Shown: piece by piece, positions 42,474-51,427 of the stretch | Layout of the letters: every line of letters starts with the position of its first letter | Numbering within the stretch: position 1 is the stretch's first letter | Assembly: GCA_965224045.1 (NCBI GenBank) | Contig: CBDCYD010000004.1 | Span: forward strand, 133,764 to 197,763 | DNA length: 64,000 bases | Origin: Tectiglobus sp965224045 | GTDB taxonomy: Bacteria > Pseudomonadota > Alphaproteobacteria > Rhizobiales > Hyphomicrobiaceae | Direction: 5' to 3' | The notes under the pieces: generated by a model | Databases searched by the model: none | What the model was told of the DNA's origin: nothing | The model's input: only the letters and a program-made list of their open reading frames with translations | Translations under genes and position numbers: made by a program

Positions 42474-42590
42474 CGATGTCGCTCGCGGCGATTCTTCGCT
42501 GCGCTCGGGCCTGCGCGGGTGCGCCGCTGCGACATCGCAAACATACGATGTCGCTCAACCGATTGTAGAACTCAGGAACACCTGAGTTCT
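42474..42590. repeat. Inverted repeats and hairpin between two convergent genes
   Basis: CGATGTCGC arms form a large imperfect inverted repeat (42474-42490 with 42522-42537). A separate perfect hairpin follows, with a 10-bp stem AGAACTCAGG/CCTGAGTTCT and a 4-base loop (42567-42590). TAGTTTGGGCCAA is then repeated at about 42648 and 42665. The region probably acts as a bidirectional terminator between the 70-residue gene and ahcY. Confidence 0.6.
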
Positions 42591-42737
42591 GGCGTGGCGG
42601 GCCGCTTTGCGGCCTTGAAGCGTGTCCACGTAAAGTGAACGCGCTTTAGTTTGGGCCAATAGGCTAGTTTGGGCCAACCGGCCAGCCGCCGTAAGAACAG
42701 CCGGCCGGATTAGGAATGGCGCTCTGCGAAAGACAAG

Positions 42738-44135
42738 TTAGTAGCGGTAGTGTTCCGGTTTGTAGGGGCCATCCGGGCTGACGCCGATGTAGGTGGCCTG
42801 CTCGTCGGTCATCCTGGTCAACGTTGCGCCGAGCTTGTCGAGGTGCAGGCGCGCGACCTTCTCATCGAGGTGCTTGGGAAGCACATAAACCTCGTTCTTG
42901 TACTCGTCGCCCTTGGTAAAAAGTTCGATCTGCGCCAGGACCTGGTTGGTGAAGCTTGCCGACATCACAAAGCTCGGATGGCCGGTAGCGTTGCCGAGGT
43001 TCAACAAACGGCCTTCGGACAAAAGGATGATGCGCTTGGCATCCGGGAACTCGACCACGTCGACCTGCGGCTTGACGTTGGTCCACTTGAAGTTCTTCAA
43101 CGCTGCAACCTGGATCTCGTTGTCGAAGTGACCAATGTTGCCGACGATGCACATGTCCTTGAACTGACGCATGTGGTCGACGGTCACGACATCCTTGTTG
43201 CCGGTGGTGGTGATGACGATGTCGGCTTCCGGTGCAGCTTCTTCGAGCGTGACCACTTCAAAGCCGTCCATGCAGGCTTGCAGGGCGCAAATCGGATCGA
43301 CCTCGGTGACCTTGACACGCGCGCCGGCACCCTGAAGGCTTGCCGCCGAGCCCTTGCCGACATCGCCGTAGCCGCAGACGACGGCAACCTTGCCGGCCAT
43401 CATGACATCGGTTCCGCGGCGGATGCCGTCGACGAGACTTTCCTTACAGCCGTACTTGTTGTCGAACTTGGACTTGGTGACGGAGTCGTTGACGTTGATG
43501 GCTGGGAACGGCAGTTCGCCACGCTTCATGATCTGGTAGAGGCGGTTGACGCCGGTTGTCGTTTCTTCTGAAACACCCCTGATCGCATCGCGCTGCTTGG
43601 CAAACCAGCCCGGTGTTTCCTTCATGCGCTTCTTGATCTGCGCGTACAGGTATTCCTCTTCCTCCGAACCGGGGTTCGAGAGGATGTCTTCGCCGGCTTC
43701 GGCGCGGGCGCCGAGCAGGATGTACATGGTGGCGTCGCCGCCGTCGTCGAGGATCATGTTGGAGAGGCCGCCGTCGGCCCACTGGAAGATCTTGTCGGTG
43801 TAGCTCCAGTATTCCTCGAGCGTCTCGCCCTTGACTGCGAACACCGGAGTGCCGCCGGAGGCGATGGCGGCAGCGGCGTGATCCTGCGTCGAGAAGATGT
43901 TGCAGGATGCCCATCGGATTTCGGCACCGAGCGCCTGCAGCGTCTCGATCAGGACGGCGGTCTGGATCGTCATGTGCAGCGAACCGCTTATGCGCGCGCC
44001 CTTCAGGGGCTGGGATGGACCGAATTCGTCGCGACAGGCCATCAGGCCCGGCATTTCCGTTTCGGCGATGGTGATTTCCTTGCGGCCGAAATCGGCGAGC
44101 GCGATATCTGCGACGACATAGTCGGGCGTAGTCAT
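42738..44135 (-). CDS. ahcY: Adenosylhomocysteinase
   Basis: 465 residues from MTTPDYVVADIALADFGRKE. Substrate-binding motifs are GSLHMTIQTAVLIETL and WASCNIFSTQDHAAAAI. The NAD-binding motif is VVCGYGDVGKGSAASL. The ending KPEHYRY is invariant in the family. It cleaves S-adenosylhomocysteine to adenosine and homocysteine, keeping methylation running. It is linked to the HPr/EIIA/HprK/ChvGI genes as in other Hyphomicrobiales. A dyad about 110 bases upstream is a likely methionine-cycle operator. Confidence 0.98.
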   Translation of the reverse strand: MTTPDYVVADIALADFGRKEITIAETEMPGLMACRDEFGPSQPLKGARISGSLHMTIQTAVLIETLQALGAEIRWASCNIFSTQDHAAAAIASGGTPVFAVKGETLEEYWSYTDKIFQWADGGLSNMILDDGGDATMYILLGARAEAGEDILSNPGSEEEEYLYAQIKKRMKETPGWFAKQRDAIRGVSEETTTGVNRLYQIMKRGELPFPAINVNDSVTKSKFDNKYGCKESLVDGIRRGTDVMMAGKVAVVCGYGDVGKGSAASLQGAGARVKVTEVDPICALQACMDGFEVVTLEEAAPEADIVITTTGNKDVVTVDHMRQFKDMCIVGNIGHFDNEIQVAALKNFKWTNVKPQVDVVEFPDAKRIILLSEGRLLNLGNATGHPSFVMSASFTNQVLAQIELFTKGDEYKNEVYVLPKHLDEKVARLHLDKLGATLTRMTDEQATYIGVSPDGPYKPEHYRY

Positions 44136-44244
44136 CTCGTAGGCGATCCTCAATCTGTTGCGATGATGCGGTGGGCGATGCCGGCAGTCGATGGCCCGCC
44201 TTCGGCGCAACGCTATAGCGCGCGGATCAGCGCAACGCAAGGTC

Positions 44245-44264
44245 ATATAAAGACATCCTTATAT
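44245..44264. promoter_or_regulatory. Dyad upstream of ahcY, candidate ArsR-type (SamR/SahR-like) operator
   Basis: ATATAA and TTATAT arms around AGACATCC form a 20-bp imperfect palindrome (16 of 20 positions self-complementary) in otherwise GC-rich sequence. AT-rich ATATAA-type palindromes before ahcY and methionine genes are known targets of ArsR-family methyl-cycle repressors in proteobacteria. The assignment here is by position and pattern only. Confidence 0.5.
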
Positions 44265-44543
44265 CAGCATTTTGCCGGAAGACTGCGATGAAGGCGTTGC
44301 CATGGCATGCGCTTGGCTTTGGGCATATCTCACGGCGCTCGCTCTGCCGTGCTGTCGCTCGGACGCCGTCGGAGGGTGGTCCAACGCGCCGTGCCACGGT
44401 TGCGCCTCGATGCTCATTCCGATCGGATGCGGCGCGATCTGACGCGGATATGAACGGTGGCCCGGCCACGTCCGTCCGATCATGGTCGTGAGAGATTCAA
44501 GCGGACCTGCACCGGTCGGACAGCCCAATTACGGCTTGTCGGC
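44265..44543. other. Gap between the ahcY operator and the HPr gene
   Basis: 279 bases. Open frames on both strands are short, overlap each other and show no family-like sequence. I see no gene, terminator or repeat here. Confidence 0.5.
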
Positions 44544-44843
44544 TTAGCCGTCTTCGTCGATGCAACCTTCGCCGAAGCCGTCTTCGACCAGTGCCGACAG
44601 GGCCGACAAGGCAGCGCTTGCATCGGGACCTGCGGCATCGATGACAAGGGTAATGCCGGGGCCGGCTGCCAGCATCAGCAAGCCCATGATGGAGGTGCCG
44701 CCAACGCGCTGATCATCCCGGGTGACGAAAATCTCTGCATCGAACCGTTCGGCGCATTTGACGAACTTGGCGGAGGCGCGGGCGTGCAGGCCCTTGCGAT
44801 TACGGATCGTCACCAATACCTGCTCGGACACCGTACCGCTCAT
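44544..44843 (-). CDS. ptsH: HPr-family phosphocarrier protein
   Basis: 99 residues. The phosphorylatable histidine is H20 in GLHARAS, and the regulatory serine region is GGTSIMGLLML (S51). The short acidic C-terminal tail (GFGEGCIDEDG) extends beyond canonical HPr. In alphaproteobacteria HPr belongs to the regulatory PTS with EIIA and HprK rather than to sugar uptake. It lies 10 bases after the EIIA stop; no enzyme I or sugar permease is in the window. Confidence 0.95.
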   Translation of the reverse strand: MSGTVSEQVLVTIRNRKGLHARASAKFVKCAERFDAEIFVTRDDQRVGGTSIMGLLMLAAGPGITLVIDAAGPDASAALSALSALVEDGFGEGCIDEDG

Positions 44844-44852
44844 CCCCCGCCC

Positions 44853-45260
44853 TCACGCATTCTTGGTTTCAAGCAACTGACTTGCAACCGTGATGTATTT
44901 GCGGCCGGCGTCCTTAGCGTGGTCTATCGTTTCCGCAAGGGTGTGCTCCGACCTGATCGACGCGAACTTGACCAGCAACGGCAGGTTGACGCCGGCGATC
45001 ACTTCTACGTTCGAATTGTCCATGATCGAAATCGCCAGGTTGGACGGCGTGCCGCCGAACATGTCGGTCGCGATGACGACACCGTCGCCCGACTCGACCG
45101 CTTCGACTGCAGCCAGGATGTCCTGCCGGCGGGCTTCGCCGTCGTCTTCCGGATGAATGGTGACCGTTGCGATTTGATCCTGCGGGCCGACCACGTGCTC
45201 GAGCGCTGCACGAAACTCGTCGGCAAGGGCACCATGGGTGACAATGACAAGACCGATCAT
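44853..45260 (-). CDS. PTS EIIA component, mannose-type, regulatory
   Basis: 135 residues from MIGLVIVTHGALADEFRAAL, with GAGGGA before the ATG. The predicted phospho-acceptor is H9 in VTHG, and DMFGGTPSNLAISIMD is the EIIA-Man signature. It accepts phosphate from HPr. With no matching EIIB/EIIC nearby, its role is regulatory. An ATG seven codons earlier is possible but lacks a ribosome site. Confidence 0.94.
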   Translation of the reverse strand: MIGLVIVTHGALADEFRAALEHVVGPQDQIATVTIHPEDDGEARRQDILAAVEAVESGDGVVIATDMFGGTPSNLAISIMDNSNVEVIAGVNLPLLVKFASIRSEHTLAETIDHAKDAGRKYITVASQLLETKNA

Positions 45261-45555
45261 CGTTCCCTCTTGAGGGTTCATCTTCCAGCCGGCCTCTGGC
45301 CTGGCGGCTCAGAATCAGAGCGCACCCTATAGCATCCGCCCGGCATTCCGACCATGTGGGGGGTGATAATCCGTTGTGCGATAGCCGTTTTGGTTCTGTT
45401 CGCAAAAAGATACCAGATTGTTCCGAAGCACAACGACATTGTTGGGAAGCGTAATGACATTCATGGCTAACCGGACATTGCTAAACGGACATGGCTAACC
45501 GAAAAGGTGAAGCGGGCATTAATGGCGGATTGAGGCGGCGCGCCATCGCGCGCTA

Positions 45556-46050
45556 TTATCGGTTCGGCCACGGCTGTCCGTTGCCGACCAAGCGCATGGC
45601 CAAAGCGAGTTTGGCCGGAGCGCTCGCGTGAAACGGCTGTAGGCTGATCCGTCTGATGGTCAGCCCGAGGACGTCCTGCGTGCTGTCTGCCTCCTCCGGC
45701 AGGCGCTCCGGCGGCGCGTCGCCGAGCGTGACGATCAGCTTGAGTTCGGCGCGATCGCAATGCGAAACGCCTACAATGCCGAGCCCGCGAACTTCGAGCC
45801 GGCCTGCGATCGTGGCCGGTGGCGAGACTATGATGCGGTTGCCGTCACGCTCGAGCAGAACCTGATCATCGCTGACGAGGCGTACGGGCCTGCCGTCTGT
45901 GAACGGGAGCGCGCCGCCCAGGCAGCGCAACGCAAGATCCGACTTGCCGGCACCTGACGGTCCGATCAGCAGGGCGGCGGCATCACCGATGGCAATCGCA
46001 GTCGCGTGTCGGCGTTCGGCGAGTTCCGAGTGGTCAGGTGGCTGGGGCAT
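45556..46050 (-). CDS. hprK: HPr kinase/phosphorylase, short alphaproteobacterial form
   Basis: 164 residues from MPQPPDHSELAERRHATAI. The P-loop is GPSGAGKS (30-37), and RLEVRGLGIVGV matches the HprK signature region. It lacks the N-terminal domain of the Gram-positive enzyme, as is usual in alphaproteobacteria. It phosphorylates HPr on serine. The start overlaps the 3' end of chvG by 17 bases, so sensing by ChvG and PTS control are coupled. The 295-base gap before EIIA contains no gene; ATGGCTAACCG occurs twice near 45470-45500. Confidence 0.93.
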   Translation of the reverse strand: MPQPPDHSELAERRHATAIAIGDAAALLIGPSGAGKSDLALRCLGGALPFTDGRPVRLVSDDQVLLERDGNRIIVSPPATIAGRLEVRGLGIVGVSHCDRAELKLIVTLGDAPPERLPEEADSTQDVLGLTIRRISLQPFHASAPAKLALAMRLVGNGQPWPNR

Positions 46051-47953
46051 TGCGGCGCTGGCGACCGGTTTTGCGGCCCTCCTCGTCGGCGGCCGGCAGC
46101 GAGATGACGAAGCGTGCCCCGGGGCCGGCAGTGCGCGTGGCGTCAGCATTTTCGCCGCGCTCGGGCTTGGCCGACCAGGCACTGCGATTTTCCGCCCAGA
46201 TGCGGCCGTTGTGGGCACGCACGATTTCGCTCGAAATCGAAAGCCCGAGACCGGAGTTGTTGCCGCGGCTGCCGGTTGCCGTCGGCCGATAGGTGTAGAA
46301 GCGATCAAAGATCGTCTCGAGTTTGTCGGGCTCGATGCCCGGGCCCTGATCGGCGACAGATACGATGATGTTGGGGCCGTCGCGCCTTAAGCGGACATCG
46401 ACATGGCCTGCGACGGGCGAGAAGGACAGGGCGTTATCGATGAGGTTCGTTACGACCTGACCGAGGCGGCCCTCGTGGCCGGCAACGATATAGGCGCCAG
46501 AGGCTGCGGCAACAGTGTCGTAGTGAAGGTGGACGCGTTTGCCGGTATCGGCGATGATGTCGCTGAAGGTATCGCAGATCCCTTGTGCGACGGCCGCAAG
46601 ATCGACCGGTTCCGGTACGTGACGCGCGAGTTCGGCGTCCATTCGGGAGGCGTTCGAGACATCCGTGATGAGCTTGTTGAGACGCTTGATCTCTTCCTGG
46701 ATTTCGACGACGAGCTGATCGCGCTGGGCATCCGTTTTCGCGTAAGAGAGTGCTTCCGCTGTCGAACGTGCTGCCGTCAAGGGGTTCTTGAGTTCGTGGG
46801 CGACGTCGGCTGCGAACTTGTCACTGGCATCGATGCGGCGCAGCAGGGCCGCGGTCATCGAGCGGAAGGAGCGGGCTAGCTGGCCGACCTCGTCCTCGCG
46901 GGAGTCGAAGTTCGGCAGATTTTCTGCGGCGCGAATGTTGCGCGTCACGTTTTCGGCGGCCTCGGACAACTCGTGCATCGGCCCGGCGACCGTGCGCGCC
47001 AGAAGATAGGATGCAAGCATTGCGGCGCATAGCGCCACAAGCCCGAGCATGAAAATGCCGAAGCGTTCTTCGGCGAGCGCCGCGTCGACCTCGCCCGGTG
47101 GGGTCGAAAGCAGCAGCACGCCCTGAATTTCGCCGGCAAGCCGGATCGGCGTTGCTACCGAGACTATCTGTTTGCCGCTGCGTGTCAGCAGCAGCAGGGC
47201 CTCGGTTTTGCCCTTCAGGGCTGTACGCACTTCCGGATAGAGGTGGCCGTTGGCGTCGCCAAGTTCACGGTAGACGCTTACCTCCGAACCGAGGAACCAT
47301 TGTCGGAGTTTGGTCCAAAGGTTCTTGGTCTTCGGCCGGTTGATGATTTTGCCGTTTTCATCCGTGGTCAGGAATCCGCCCGGCGGCAGCTTGCGGATCG
47401 AATCGGCAACCAGGTTGCCCTTGCGGTCGTAAACGCGGGCGCGGTTGGCGCTGCCGCGCAGCAGGCGGCGCAATACGGGGGTGACCGTTTCCGGGCCAAG
47501 CGTGAACATGAGGTCGGCAAAGGGATTGTCGTCGCGGGCATCGAGGCCGCGGCGCCCGCGCATGGCGAGGCTTTCGTTCGAGACGTTGGAGGCAATAGCG
47601 CCGGCGATCAGGCGACCCTGCGAAAACAGACTGTCGCGCTTAGCATCGATCAGCCAGACGTTGAACTGACTGAGGTAGAGCACGCCAAGCAGGAGGACGG
47701 TGAGGCCGAGCAGGTTCGAGACGACAATGCGGCGTAACAGCGTGCTTGAAATATAGCGCCACAACATCGTGTCGCCGAGCCAGACGAAGAAGTCGTTGGT
47801 GAGGGCGAGCAGCGGCTTGAGCAGGCGGCCGAGGTCCTGGCTGCCTGCAACGGCCTGGCGCCACAGGGCGGCCAGTCTCGATCGCTGCTCGCCACGCGGG
47901 TTGTGGGAAAGGTCGAGCGCGGCTTTGCGATCCTGTTCCGTTTCGATAGCCAT
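46034..47953 (-). CDS. chvG: ChvG/ExoS-type sensor histidine kinase
   Basis: 639 residues from MAIETEQDRKAALDLSH. TM1 lies in IVVSNLLGLTVLLLGVLYL. A periplasmic sensor domain of roughly 200 residues ends at TM2 (FMLGLVALCAAMLASYLLA), followed by HAMP. The H-box is DVAHELKNPLT with H386, and the ATPase motifs are NLIDNALSFSP, DQGPGIE and NSGLGLSIS. In rhizobia and Brucella ChvG senses acid and host contact through the repressor ExoR and controls exopolysaccharide, motility and virulence. It is followed by hprK (overlap) and preceded by chvI. Confidence 0.96.
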   Translation of the reverse strand: MAIETEQDRKAALDLSHNPRGEQRSRLAALWRQAVAGSQDLGRLLKPLLALTNDFFVWLGDTMLWRYISSTLLRRIVVSNLLGLTVLLLGVLYLSQFNVWLIDAKRDSLFSQGRLIAGAIASNVSNESLAMRGRRGLDARDDNPFADLMFTLGPETVTPVLRRLLRGSANRARVYDRKGNLVADSIRKLPPGGFLTTDENGKIINRPKTKNLWTKLRQWFLGSEVSVYRELGDANGHLYPEVRTALKGKTEALLLLTRSGKQIVSVATPIRLAGEIQGVLLLSTPPGEVDAALAEERFGIFMLGLVALCAAMLASYLLARTVAGPMHELSEAAENVTRNIRAAENLPNFDSREDEVGQLARSFRSMTAALLRRIDASDKFAADVAHELKNPLTAARSTAEALSYAKTDAQRDQLVVEIQEEIKRLNKLITDVSNASRMDAELARHVPEPVDLAAVAQGICDTFSDIIADTGKRVHLHYDTVAAASGAYIVAGHEGRLGQVVTNLIDNALSFSPVAGHVDVRLRRDGPNIIVSVADQGPGIEPDKLETIFDRFYTYRPTATGSRGNNSGLGLSISSEIVRAHNGRIWAENRSAWSAKPERGENADATRTAGPGARFVISLPAADEEGRKTGRQRRNAPAT

Positions 47954-48080
47954 TCCGCGCTTGCTCACTCGTCGGTCGGATTTGACGGTGGTGACCGCCG
48001 GTCCCACATCCGACCTGCCTGACACCCAAGGCCATCGGCATCAGCGGCGGGCCGGGAGCGGGACAAACTTACGAGCCCCT

Positions 48081-48788
48081 TCAGGTCTCCTTGAAACGAT
48101 AGCCGACGCCGTAGAGCGTCTCAATCACATCGAACTCCTCGTCGACCTGCTTGAATTTCTTGCGCAGGCGCTTGATGTGGCTGTCGATGGTGCGATCGTC
48201 GACGTAGACTTGATCATCATAGGCGGCATCCATCAGCGCGTCGCGCGTCTTGACGACGCCGGGGCGTGATGCCAGCGCTTGCAGGATCAAGAATTCCGTC
48301 ACGGTCAGCGTGACAGACTTGCCGTCCCAGTGGCAGGTGTGACGCTCGGGGTCGAGCCTGAGTTTGCCGCGCTCGAGGACGCGGGCTGCCTCATCGGCGC
48401 TGTTGGTGCCGTCGCGGGCCTGGGCGCGACGCAGGACGGCCTTCACGCGCTCGACCACCAGACGCTGCGAAAATGGCTTTGCGATGTAGTCGTCAGCGCC
48501 CATCTTGAGGCCGAAGAGTTCGTCGATCTCCTCGTCTTTCGAGGTCAGGAATATGACCGGCATGTCCGACTGCTGGCGAACACGGCGTAATAACTCCATG
48601 CCGTCCATGCGCGGCATCTTGATGTCGAATATTCCGAGATCGACGGGATCGTCAGTCAGGGCTTCCAGCGCCTGGGCGCCGTCGCTGTAGGTGCGCACCT
48701 TGTAGCCCTCAGCCTCCAATGCCATGCTCAGAGACGTGAGAATATTGCGTTCGTCATCTACAAGTGCGACTGTGCTTTTCTCTTTCAT
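48081..48788 (-). CDS. chvI: ChvI response regulator, OmpR family
   Basis: 235 residues from MKEKSTVALVDDERNILTSL. The phospho-acceptor is D55 in LGIFDIKMPRMDG, and the lysine is in YIAKPFSQ. The winged helix contains YVDDRTIDSHIKRLRKKF and YGVGYRFKET. It is the cognate regulator of ChvG, encoded 127 bases downstream. It is divergent from pckA across 591 bases, the same arrangement as in Agrobacterium and Sinorhizobium. Confidence 0.97.
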   Translation of the reverse strand: MKEKSTVALVDDERNILTSLSMALEAEGYKVRTYSDGAQALEALTDDPVDLGIFDIKMPRMDGMELLRRVRQQSDMPVIFLTSKDEEIDELFGLKMGADDYIAKPFSQRLVVERVKAVLRRAQARDGTNSADEAARVLERGKLRLDPERHTCHWDGKSVTLTVTEFLILQALASRPGVVKTRDALMDAAYDDQVYVDDRTIDSHIKRLRKKFKQVDEEFDVIETLYGVGYRFKET

Positions 48789-49379
48789 CTTTGTCCCGTC
48801 CTTGAGGTGCCGCACCATCGATGCGGTTATGCCGTTAACGTGTGCGAAATGTGGCACAGCGCCAGTTGGCGGTGTTCGGCATGAATAGTAGCTGAACAAC
48901 AACACACAAGCACTGTTTGCCGCAATTTTCTCAACCGAATTGTGAATTCCGGTCCGTGCAACCCGGCGCCATCGACGCCAAAAGTTTCGGCAGCGGCCTG
49001 CGTTGGTTGCCGATCATGCGATCCTGCCTGCTGCCAAAATCCGCGCCATAAGGCCTCTTTGGCCCGGGATCGAGCCTCGCGACAACGCGTCACTCATGCC
49101 ACATTCGGATTGTCATGCCCGAGTGGATATGAACATGTGTCAAGCCTTCCGCGGACGTGAGGACGCCCGGGCCGCTTGCGCGCGCGTATCCGAAACCCTT
49201 GCCAGCGGAATGGTGTATTTGTCCGGTATGGTTGGAAAACGGCGCTGCCGCGTTGTCCAGTTTAGATAACGATAAACTGCAATTGCAGTGTGCCCAAGCC
49301 GGCGCGATACTGCTGCATGCGGACACACCATCCCCTTATCTCGTCGATCTGACACGAAAACGTGCCAACGGATAGACCA
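48789..49379. promoter_or_regulatory. Divergent chvI-pckA regulatory region with two dyads
   Basis: 591 bases without a believable gene; open frames on both strands are shadows or lack features. Near pckA, CAGTTTA and TAAACTG arms with an 8-base spacer (49258-49279) overlap a perfect 14-bp palindrome ACTGCAATTGCAGT (49276-49289), about 90-120 bases before the pckA ATG. These are good operator candidates for carbon control or for ChvI. Confidence 0.55.
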
Positions 49380-50966
49380 ATGACAACCGAAACGTTCCCT
49401 CTTTCCGCCGCTTCCTCGGTCAAGCACAACAATCCAATCGCGGAACTGGTTGAACTTGCGGTTCGACGTAACGAGGGCCGTTTGGCGCGAACAGGCGCGT
49501 TCGTAGCAGAAACGGGGGAACACACCGGGCGGTCGGCTGCGGACAAGTTTACGGTGCGCGATGAGGTCACGCGCGAAACCGTCTGGTGGGACAACAACCA
49601 GGCAATTTCGCCGGAGAACTTCGACGTTCTCTATCAGGATTTCCTGGCCTATGCCGCGGACAAGGAGTTGTTCGTGCAGGACCTGTTCGCCGGTGCCGAT
49701 CAGACCTACCGGCTCAATACGCGGGTGTTTTGCGAAAAGGCCTGGCATGCGCTCTTCATCCGCCACATGCTGCGCCGGCCGGAGCGCGAGGAACTTGGTG
49801 CGTTTGCGCCGGAATTCACGGTCGTGAATTTCCCGGGATTTCGCGCCGACCCGGAGCGTCACGGCTGCCGTTCGGAAACCGTCATTGCCTGCAATTTCGC
49901 GCGTCGGCTGGTGCTCATCGGCGGTTCGCTTTACGCGGGCGAGACGAAAAAGTCGGTGTTCTCATTCCTGAACTTCCTGATGCCGGAGCGTGGCGTCATG
50001 CCGATGCACTGTTCCGCCAACGTCGGGCCGGACGGTGATGCCGCTGTTTTCTTCGGGCTTTCCGGAACCGGCAAGACAACGCTGTCGGCAACCTCAGAGC
50101 GGACGTTGCTCGGTGATGACGAGCACGGGTGGTCGCCGGACGGGATCTATAATTTCGAAGGCGGCTGTTACGCCAAGACGATCCGACTTTCTGCGGAAGC
50201 TGAACCGGAAATCTGGGATGCATCCAACCGCTTCGGGGCGGTTTTGGAAAATGTTGTTCTCGACGAGGTCAACCGGCAGCCCGACTTCGATGACGGACGG
50301 CTGACGGAAAATACCCGGTCTGCCTATCCGCTGCACTTCATCTCCAATGCCAGCGAAACCGGCGTTGCCGGCCATCCCAAGAACATCGTGATGCTCTGCG
50401 CCGACGCCTTCGGTGTGTTGCCACCGATCGCCAAGCTGTCGCCGAGCCAGGCGATGTACCACTTTCTGTCCGGCTATACGGCAAAGGTTGCCGGCACCGA
50501 AAAGGGTATGGGCAACGAGCCGTCGGCGACGTTCTCGACGTGCTTTGGTGCCCCTTTCATGCCGCGTCATCCCAGCGTCTACGGCAATCTCTTGCGTGAC
50601 CTGATCGCCAAGCACGGTGTGTCGTGCTGGCTGGTCAATACCGGCTGGACCGGAGGCAAGTACGGTGTCGGCGAGCGCATGCCGATCCGGGCGACGCGGG
50701 CGCTGGTGCGGGCTGCCCTGTCAGGCAAGCTGGCTGACCAGCCGATGCGCAACGATGCGATCTTCGGTTTTGAGGTGCCGACGGCGCTCGAGGGCGTTGA
50801 CGACAAGATCCTCAACCCGCGGTCGACCTGGCAGGATGCGTCTGCATACGACCAGCAGGCCGATGCGTTGATCGAAATGTTCAACAAGAACTTCGAGCAG
50901 TTCGAAAGCCACGTCGATGCCGAAGTGCGTGCTGCGGCACCGACGCTGCGCGAGGCGGCCGAATAG
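49380..50966 (+). CDS. pckA: Phosphoenolpyruvate carboxykinase (ATP)
   Basis: 528 residues from MTTETFPLSAASSVKHN. The kinase P-loop is FFGLSGTGKTTLSA, the metal and oxaloacetate site is LLGDDEHGWSPDGIYNFEGGCYAK, and NTGWTGGKYGVGERM is the family signature. It forms phosphoenolpyruvate from oxaloacetate and ATP, the first step of gluconeogenesis. It is divergent from chvI; in rhizobia ChvI influences pckA expression. Confidence 0.98.
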   Translation: MTTETFPLSAASSVKHNNPIAELVELAVRRNEGRLARTGAFVAETGEHTGRSAADKFTVRDEVTRETVWWDNNQAISPENFDVLYQDFLAYAADKELFVQDLFAGADQTYRLNTRVFCEKAWHALFIRHMLRRPEREELGAFAPEFTVVNFPGFRADPERHGCRSETVIACNFARRLVLIGGSLYAGETKKSVFSFLNFLMPERGVMPMHCSANVGPDGDAAVFFGLSGTGKTTLSATSERTLLGDDEHGWSPDGIYNFEGGCYAKTIRLSAEAEPEIWDASNRFGAVLENVVLDEVNRQPDFDDGRLTENTRSAYPLHFISNASETGVAGHPKNIVMLCADAFGVLPPIAKLSPSQAMYHFLSGYTAKVAGTEKGMGNEPSATFSTCFGAPFMPRHPSVYGNLLRDLIAKHGVSCWLVNTGWTGGKYGVGERMPIRATRALVRAALSGKLADQPMRNDAIFGFEVPTALEGVDDKILNPRSTWQDASAYDQQADALIEMFNKNFEQFESHVDAEVRAAAPTLREAAE

Positions 50967-51036
50967 GCTTTCGTGCAAGGCACGGTCGCACCTGCCTGAA
51001 GCGCAGCCGGTACATTGCGGCAAGGCGCCCAAAAGC

Positions 51037-51330
51037 GCGTCGCAAGAATGCGCCTCGCTTTGGGTTTCATTGCCTCACGCCGCTATTCGCGCTCTGCGCG
51101 GCGGCTCCGGCGGGGCGGCCATTCGGCCGGGTCGCGTTGCTCCCTTGTGAGTGAACCCGTTTGCTGCGACATGCCTGAGGCGGACTCGCGTCGCAAAAGA
51201 TGCGCCTCGCTTTGGGTTTCATTGCCTCACGCCGCTATTCGCGCTCTGCGCGGCCGGCTCCGGCGGGGCGGGCCATTTGGCCGGGTCGCGTTGCTCCCTT
51301 GTGAGTGAACCCGTTTGCTGCGACATGCCT
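51037..51330. repeat. Two-copy direct repeat of about 130 bp downstream of pckA
   Basis: Nearly identical units at 51049-51176 and 51201-51330 (period about 152) begin TGCGCCTCGCTTTGGG and end TTTGCTGCGACATGCCT, with a few one-base differences. Open frames run through on both strands but change register between copies, so the repeat is not coding. Each unit contains GC-rich inverted segments (CCGGCTCCGG, GGCCGGGTCGCG). The second copy abuts repeat B1. Confidence 0.85.
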
Positions 51331-51427
51331 TAAAGCAAATAGCTGCTCGATTCTTGGAAAGGCGATTATCTTTGTGCCTCAAATTGGAGCTGCAACAGCG
51401 GTTCCAACTTAAGGCACGATGATCTAG
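51331..51427 (-). repeat. Palindromic repeat B, copy 1
   Basis: Read on the minus strand it starts CTAGATCATCGTGCC at the pyrE stop codon. It folds back as GTGCCTTAAGTTGGA against TCCAATTTGAGGCAC, then GCACAAAGATAATC, and ends ATCGAGCAGCTATTTGC. It aligns along nearly its whole length with 58405-58503. Confidence 0.8.

Noticed and set aside
49140..49862. 240-codon minus-strand frame in the chvI-pckA region
   Set aside because: It runs antisense into pckA, is rich in Arg and lacks family features.
51037..51330. CRISPR array or coding duplication
   Set aside because: Only two long units with no regular spacers; reading frames change between the two units.
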